Source: Candidatus Roizmanbacteria bacterium CG_4_9_14_0_2_um_filter_39_13
GTDB taxonomy: Bacteria; Patescibacteriota; Microgenomatia; UBA1406; GWC2-37-13
Assembly (NCBI GenBank): GCA_002788865.1
Contig: PFSC01000034.1
Span: 1-9,967 of the forward strand
Length of the DNA: 9,967 nt
Reading direction: 5' to 3'
Shown: positions 6,306 to 9,967 of the stretch, piece after piece
Position numbering within the stretch: position 1 is the stretch's first letter
Layout: each line of letters starts with the position of its first letter
The notes under the pieces: generated by a model
Told to the model about the DNA's origin: nothing
The model's database searches: none
Seen by the model: only the letters and a program-made list of their open reading frames with translations
Made by a program: the position numbers and the translations under genes

Positions 6306-8324
6306 CTACAAACTCCTGTCCAGCAGTTCTTTCGCATCAATATAGCATGGTCTCAATTTCAGGCTCGTTTGAGTACTTTCGATTGCCTTTGCTTTATATG
6401 AATCTTCACCAGTCTCTTGAGCAAGCACGCTATAAAAAAGACCAAGCATATAATAACTTTGTACATCGTTTGGGGCGAGTGAAATCACATGTTGCATACT
6501 TTCAACTGAACGTTCAAGATCTGCAACGTCACGAGTAACTTGAAAATAAAGGTAGTGATTTTTTGCCCGTGTTTTCCAATACTGAATATTTTTAGGGATC
6601 TTTCGAAGAGTATGTGCATTGGCATCATTTGATAACTTCAAAAGATTCAATGACCGTGTGCGCCCATCCTCACCAAATGACGAGATAAATGCAAGATGTG
6701 CCAAACTTGATGAAAGCTGATCCTCATATACATGCTCGTATTTCAATTTTATAGCACGAGTCAGAAGAAGTACTGCTTTTTGATACTCATCTTGATAGAT
6801 TTGATCCTTTGCTTGTTTGAAAAGCCGATCTGCCTTGTGATACCTCTGAAGATATGAAACGCAAAGAACTGAAGAGACTATGATACCAACTATGATCAAC
6901 TTTGATTGAAGTGTGCTATTGTGAATGTCTTCTATTTCAATATCAACAGGCTCTTTTTGGTTAAAAACAACTACCATTGCCGGAATCAAAAAGAGAAATA
7001 GTTGAATAGTCGAAGTAGAAAACCCAAAGAAATTTGTGATGAGAATGGTTCCATATCCGAGAGCCAACATGAATATGACCTGCTCATCTGCGTGATATTT
7101 TTTTGCATAGGAAATGAAAATAATCCCAGCAGACCCAAGGAAAGCCATATACCCCAAAAGTCCTATGTACCCTGTTGTTGCAAGATAATTCAAATATTCA
7201 TTGTGAGCCTTGTTGTACACAAAATCCCACTCGGACGTATTGTTGTGCTCTACGGGTTTTGTGAAAAAATACGAGTATGCAAATGTTTCAGGTCCCGTGC
7301 CAAGAAACGGATACTTTTTTCCTAAATCCACTGCGCCGGACCACACAATTTTACGTATCTCAAATGAATCGGTAATTTCAAGATTCTCGGGAAGTTTTTC
7401 ATCGAGTGAAAACGTTCGTGCATTTACCAATAACATCACCGCGGAGAAAAGAATAACTATTGCCGTAAGTCGAACCCACGATCTCTGCGTCTTTGCAATG
7501 CGAGATGTAACCACCACTATTCCCCCCACCAGAAGCATCAACCCAACTGCAAGAAGAGAAGAACGAGATTTTGTGAAGTATATTGCCAAAAAATTAAAAA
7601 TTAAATAGACCACATAAAACAAATGACGCCCAAAAGGATGAGATTCTTTGAGAAGGTGAAATTTTGAGAGAACATGTCTCATCTTATCCAAAGTCGATTC
7701 ATGATCTTTGAGAAGCGGATATGAATTTAAAAAGTAATAAAGGGCGATAAAAAAATGAATGGCAAGATAACTCCCCAGCCAATTTGGCTGACCCAATGTC
7801 GAAAACATGCGAATCGACGGCTGAAACTGAGCAGTCCAACAGGTATTTGAAAGTTCACGCACAAAAACCAAACAGGATAAATCTAAGCCAAACTTTGCAA
7901 GAAACCCCCAAAGCATGACAATGGCTGATGCGACCAGAGATATTTTGAGCAATGTATGGACGTGCTCTTTGGTAAATACCTGAATAAATACAAAAAATAA
8001 TACGATAAAAGAAATGATTGAAATGAGGCCCCCATTCCACCTGCCATAATAGCCAAAAAGGGACGTGTGAGGGTCTATAGATTGAAAAGTTGAAGCAATC
8101 ATGGAAATCACGAAGATGACAAGGGGAATAAGTACTATTTTTGGAAGGTACAATTGTGGTCGCCTTACGATATAATGAATACACCACAAGCCAAAAACAA
8201 TCACCGAAATAAGATAGATAAATAACATCTTATTGAACTCAAACATCTCAGATGTTTGAGAGCTCATAAGGAGTGGGGGGACGATAAACAATGAGTAAAA
8301 CAGTTTTTTAAGTATTCCAACCAT
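6306..8324 (-). CDS. Wzy_C / O-antigen-ligase family membrane protein with helical C-terminal tail
   Basis: A 672-residue polytopic membrane protein with about ten or more hydrophobic segments up to about residue 490, then a soluble tail that looks like TPR-type helices (about 497-672). Wzy_C-superfamily signatures are GYYGRWNGG (91-99), RMFSTLGQPNWLGSYL (172-187), TKSRSSL (251-257), YPFLGTGPETF (338-348) and AHNEYLNYLATTGYIGL (373-389), including the conserved His-Asn-Glu. The family includes WaaL O-antigen ligases, Wzy polymerases and PglL/TfpO pilin oligosaccharyltransferases, all acting on lipid-linked glycans outside the membrane. Which one this is cannot be told from sequence, but the pilin neighbour favours protein glycosylation (inference). 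ATG at 8324 is preferred over an in-frame TTG at 8342, because a TATAAT box sits just upstream. The stop is TAG. Confidence 0.85.
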   Translation of the reverse strand: MVGILKKLFYSLFIVPPLLMSSQTSEMFEFNKMLFIYLISVIVFGLWCIHYIVRRPQLYLPKIVLIPLVIFVISMIASTFQSIDPHTSLFGYYGRWNGGLISIISFIVLFFVFIQVFTKEHVHTLLKISLVASAIVMLWGFLAKFGLDLSCLVFVRELSNTCWTAQFQPSIRMFSTLGQPNWLGSYLAIHFFIALYYFLNSYPLLKDHESTLDKMRHVLSKFHLLKESHPFGRHLFYVVYLIFNFLAIYFTKSRSSLLAVGLMLLVGGIVVVTSRIAKTQRSWVRLTAIVILFSAVMLLVNARTFSLDEKLPENLEITDSFEIRKIVWSGAVDLGKKYPFLGTGPETFAYSYFFTKPVEHNNTSEWDFVYNKAHNEYLNYLATTGYIGLLGYMAFLGSAGIIFISYAKKYHADEQVIFMLALGYGTILITNFFGFSTSTIQLFLFLIPAMVVVFNQKEPVDIEIEDIHNSTLQSKLIIVGIIVSSVLCVSYLQRYHKADRLFKQAKDQIYQDEYQKAVLLLTRAIKLKYEHVYEDQLSSSLAHLAFISSFGEDGRTRSLNLLKLSNDANAHTLRKIPKNIQYWKTRAKNHYLYFQVTRDVADLERSVESMQHVISLAPNDVQSYYMLGLFYSVLAQETGEDSYKAKAIESTQTSLKLRPCYIDAKELLDRSL

Positions 8325-9381
8325 GTTTTCAATTATAACCAATTTAAAAAATCTCCGTATTCCATTTTTTTCATCCTTTTACGTGTACTTTGACATGGGA
8401 ACATCAAATACGCGCATTGCCGTTGGAGAAAAAGGAGTAGTATACCGTGAGCCTTCCTATCTCGGCTTTAATACAAACACAAAAGAATTCCTCTTTTTTG
8501 GTCAGGAAGCAAAGACGATTGTCGGTAAAACACCTGATTTTATCAAGATCATTCGACCCATGAGTAGTGGGATCCTCAATGATTTTGACGCACAAGTCGA
8601 ATATTTACGAAATGCCATTACTACAGCAGTCCGGCCATATATGGTAGAGTTTAGCCTACTCAAACCACCTATCCACGGAATATCCTGCGCTCCCGCGATT
8701 GCTACCGAAATAGAACGCAAAGCAGTAGTAGAATCTCTTCAAAAATCTGGGTGCACGCAGGTCACGCTTGTTGACCGGGCTCTCGCGACTGCTGCAGGAT
8801 GTGGCTTTGATATTTTTTCTCACGAACCAAAGCTCGTCATCGATATGGGTGGAGGCCTTATTGAAATTAGCGTCGTGAGCGGTGGAGGAGTTGTGACACA
8901 GAAAGTCCTGAAGTCAGCAGGCGACAACATGAATAAACTTATCGCAAACTACACCTACCTCAAACATGGTCTGGTTCTTGGGGAAAATACCTGTGAAGAT
9001 TTGAAAATAAAACTTCTTAATTTTGACAATCAAGAAGATACGATTAATGTTCGGGGGAAGTCATTGGAAACTGGCTTGCCAAAATCAATCAAACTTAAAT
9101 CATCTGATGTCAGAGAAGCACTCACTTCTCAATTTCACCATATTGTTGATGCCACTCGGGAGCTTATTGAAAATGCACCGCCTGAGATTGCCGACGCTAT
9201 ATTCAAAAATGGTATCGCACTTACCGGAAGAATTGCCGGAGTCAAAGGAATTGATAAATACTTTGTTGAAGAGCTGAAAATCGATACCTATGTGGTCGAT
9301 CACCATGCAGATGCAACAATTTACGGATTGATCCGACTCAACAAAACACCTGAAAAACTATATAAAATCGCAATCTCTTAA
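8323..9381 (+). CDS. mreB: Divergent MreB-like actin homologue
   Basis: A 352-residue product of normal MreB length. MreB builds membrane-bound filaments that organise wall synthesis and cell shape. Phosphate-1 loop FDMGTSNTRIAV (23-34) and phosphate-2 loop VIDMGGGLIEISVVS (172-186) are clear. The segment AGDNMNKLIANY (199-210), the LGENTCEDLK stretch (219-228) and VRGKSLETGLPKSIKLKSSD (243-262) are specific to MreB rather than FtsA, DnaK or PilM. Two ATPase elements are altered: the usual TGGGA adenosine motif reads TGRIA (301-305), and the usual Glu-Glu-Pro segment reads Asp-Arg-Ala (151-153). The hydrophobic N-terminal 20 residues could aid membrane binding. If ATG 8323 is wrong, a GTG at codon 22 is the only nearby start that keeps the phosphate-1 loop. 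The TAA stop is part of a transposon target duplication. Confidence 0.85.
   Translation: MFSIITNLKNLRIPFFSSFYVYFDMGTSNTRIAVGEKGVVYREPSYLGFNTNTKEFLFFGQEAKTIVGKTPDFIKIIRPMSSGILNDFDAQVEYLRNAITTAVRPYMVEFSLLKPPIHGISCAPAIATEIERKAVVESLQKSGCTQVTLVDRALATAAGCGFDIFSHEPKLVIDMGGGLIEISVVSGGGVVTQKVLKSAGDNMNKLIANYTYLKHGLVLGENTCEDLKIKLLNFDNQEDTINVRGKSLETGLPKSIKLKSSDVREALTSQFHHIVDATRELIENAPPEIADAIFKNGIALTGRIAGVKGIDKYFVEELKIDTYVVDHHADATIYGLIRLNKTPEKLYKIAIS
8332..8337 (-). promoter_or_regulatory. Putative -10 box for the Wzy_C gene, inside the mreB-like 5' end
   Basis: On the minus strand TATAAT reads from 8337 to 8332, with 7 bases before the ATG at 8324. This spacing would start transcription at or next to the start codon. 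No good -35 is seen at the expected distance. The box lies over codons 4-5 of the plus-strand gene. Confidence 0.4.
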
Positions 9382-9543
9382 GAGCCTGTTTGGAAAGTAT
9401 AGAATTCCCCTCCTTTTCAAGGAGGGGTGTCCTCCGATTCGGAGGGCGGGGTGGTTGATAATAACCACCTCCCCCCTTCGCCACGTCAGACGTGGCTTCG
9501 GGGTACTCCTCCTTCCAAAGGAGGAGACTTTTCAAACAGGCTC
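9382..9543. mobile_element. 162-bp MITE-like element with 17-bp TIRs and TAA target duplication
   Basis: Terminal inverted repeats GAGCCTGTTTGGAAAGT (9382-9398) and ACTTTTCAAACAGGCTC (9527-9543) match at 16 of 17 positions. TAA flanks both ends (9379-9381 and 9544-9546). The end sequence and 3-bp TNA duplication resemble IS5-superfamily elements such as the IS1031 group (recalled knowledge, not searched). There is no transposase inside. The interior is five hairpins in a row: CCCCTCCTT/AAGGAGGGG (9407-9427), CCTCCG/CGGAGG (9431-9445), GGTGGTT/AACCACC (9450-9469), GCCACGT/ACGTGGC (9480-9496) and CTCCTCCTT/AAGGAGGAG (9506-9526). It is therefore a non-autonomous element that would need a transposase in trans. 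It may also stop readthrough into the rRNA promoters. Confidence 0.82.
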
Positions 9544-9555
9544 TAAGTTCTCTCA

Positions 9556-9584
9556 TTGACATACCGACCCTTCAACCGTATAAT
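9556..9584 (+). promoter_or_regulatory. rRNA promoter P1, perfect consensus
   Basis: TTGACA (9556-9561), a 17-base spacer and TATAAT (9579-9584) are an exact sigma-70 consensus. Expected start is near 9591, about 250 bases before the 16S gene. The discriminator begins GCG, as is common in rRNA promoters under growth-rate control (inference). Confidence 0.85.
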
Positions 9585-9591
9585 GCGTTTA

Positions 9592-9841
9592 CACTTCATG
9601 TGTAGGCAAGTAGATAATCTTCTATACTACCTCAAAATAATTGCGGTAGAATTGTGTTGACTTTGGTCTTCCTCTTCGCTACAATTGTTGTTCTGTGATA
9701 ATGATCGGAAATTGCACTTTGACAACACGTACTTAGTTTAGTAATCGGGTTAGGAAGTCCCGACATAATGTCGGGAACATTCCAAACAAATACATTCAAA
9801 TCTTTACGAGTTTTATTTATAAAACTTATGAAGGGTTAAAC
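9592..9841 (+). other. 16S rRNA leader region
   Basis: This non-coding stretch between P1 and the 16S gene contains P2 and two hairpins. The first is CCCGACA/TGTCGGG with a TAA loop (9759-9775), bracketed by GGAA and TTCC. The second is AGTTTTA/TAAAACT with a TTTA loop (9809-9826), about 16 bases before mature 16S. They may serve in leader folding or RNase processing. No clear boxA was found, and no tRNA or reading frame is supported here. Confidence 0.55.
9657..9685 (+). promoter_or_regulatory. rRNA promoter P2
   Basis: TTGACT (9657-9662), a 17-base spacer and TACAAT (9680-9685): each hexamer is one base from consensus. It lies 101 bases downstream of P1 and reads the same way. Tandem promoters are typical of rRNA operons. 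Confidence 0.7.
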
Positions 9842-9967
9842 TTTTTTAAGAGTTTGATCCTGGCTCAGGATGAATGCTAGCAGTGCGCCTGAGATATGCA
9901 AGTCGAGCGTTGCCTCATCGAAGTCGCAAGACCGAGGTGGGGAAGCGGCGGACGGCTGAGTAACACG
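9842..9967 (+). rRNA. rrs: 16S ribosomal RNA, 5' end (partial, runs off the window)
   Basis: The universal segment AGAGTTTGATCCTGGCTCAG is at 9849-9868. By analogy with E. coli, where this segment begins at position 8, the mature 5' end is near 9842. Further landmarks are ATGCAAGTCGAGCG and GGCGGACGGCTGAGTAACACG in shortened form near the window end. The segment GAATGCTAGCAGTGCGCCTG replaces the common GAACGCTGGCGGCGTGCCTA type, indicating a divergent lineage. The V1 helix is short and capped by a GTC-GCAA-GAC tetraloop hairpin. About 126 of roughly 1,500 bases are present. Confidence 0.97.

Noticed and set aside
6293..6538. Plus-strand frame of 81 codons overlapping the pilin 2 stop
   Set aside because: It is antisense to the C-terminal helical tail of the Wzy_C protein and has no recognisable features.
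7002..7608. Plus-strand reading frames inside the Wzy_C gene
   Set aside because: They lie antisense to a well-supported membrane protein, have no family motifs and look like shadows.
8340..8342. TTG as the start of the Wzy_C gene, adding six residues
   Set aside because: The ATG at 8324 is a better start codon and lies at the right distance from the TATAAT box, which the TTG start would overlap.
9382..9543. Complete insertion sequence or CRISPR array
   Set aside because: There is no transposase frame and no regular direct repeat with spacers; the hairpins are inverted repeats of differing sequence.
9719..9747. A third rRNA promoter from TTGACA at 9719-9724
   Set aside because: No acceptable -10 hexamer lies at 16-18 bases; the best candidates match only one or two positions.

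Overview
The window looks like a chromosomal segment from a Candidate Phyla Radiation (Patescibacteria) type bacterium. The evidence is indirect. The pilins carry the LNP-x(5)-KARD-x-KRIKDA motif common in CPR pilins, the clamp-loader protein is short, none of the eight genes has a convincing Shine-Dalgarno site, and the 16S 5' end is divergent. The standard code fits: TGA ends pilC, the second pilin and the holB-like gene, which argues against the TGA-glycine code of Gracilibacteria and Absconditabacteria. The exact phylum cannot be fixed from 126 bases of 16S.

Layout, left to right. (1) 28-654, minus strand: a short DNA polymerase III delta'-like gene, divergent from the pilus genes. (2) 699-6296, plus strand: a type IV pilus cluster in the order pilB (extension ATPase), pilT (retraction ATPase), pilC (inner-membrane platform), pilin 1, pilin 2. 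The pilB-pilT and pilin 1-pilin 2 gaps are filled by mosaics of palindromic repeats that share the same left and right borders. A clear promoter lies directly before pilin 1. (3) 6306-8324, minus strand: a multi-pass Wzy_C/O-antigen-ligase family protein with a helical C-terminal tail. It converges on pilin 2 with a 9-base gap and is a candidate pilin glycosyltransferase. (4) 8323-9381, plus strand: a divergent MreB-like actin. Its ATG overlaps the ATG of the Wzy_C gene in a shared CATG. (5) 9382-9543: a 162-bp MITE-like element with 17-bp terminal inverted repeats. It sits in the mreB stop codon and is flanked by a TAA duplication that keeps the stop intact. (6) 9556-9841: two tandem near-consensus promoters and a leader feeding a 16S rRNA gene that runs off the window at 9967.

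Together the pil genes supply the extension motor, retraction motor, platform and two related pilin subunits of a retractable pilus. Prepilin peptidase, alignment proteins and any secretin are not in the window. The most unusual signals are the two mosaic repeat spacers, the stop-codon MITE, the overlapping divergent start codons, the apparent leaderless promoters, and an MreB paralogue with altered nucleotide-binding motifs.
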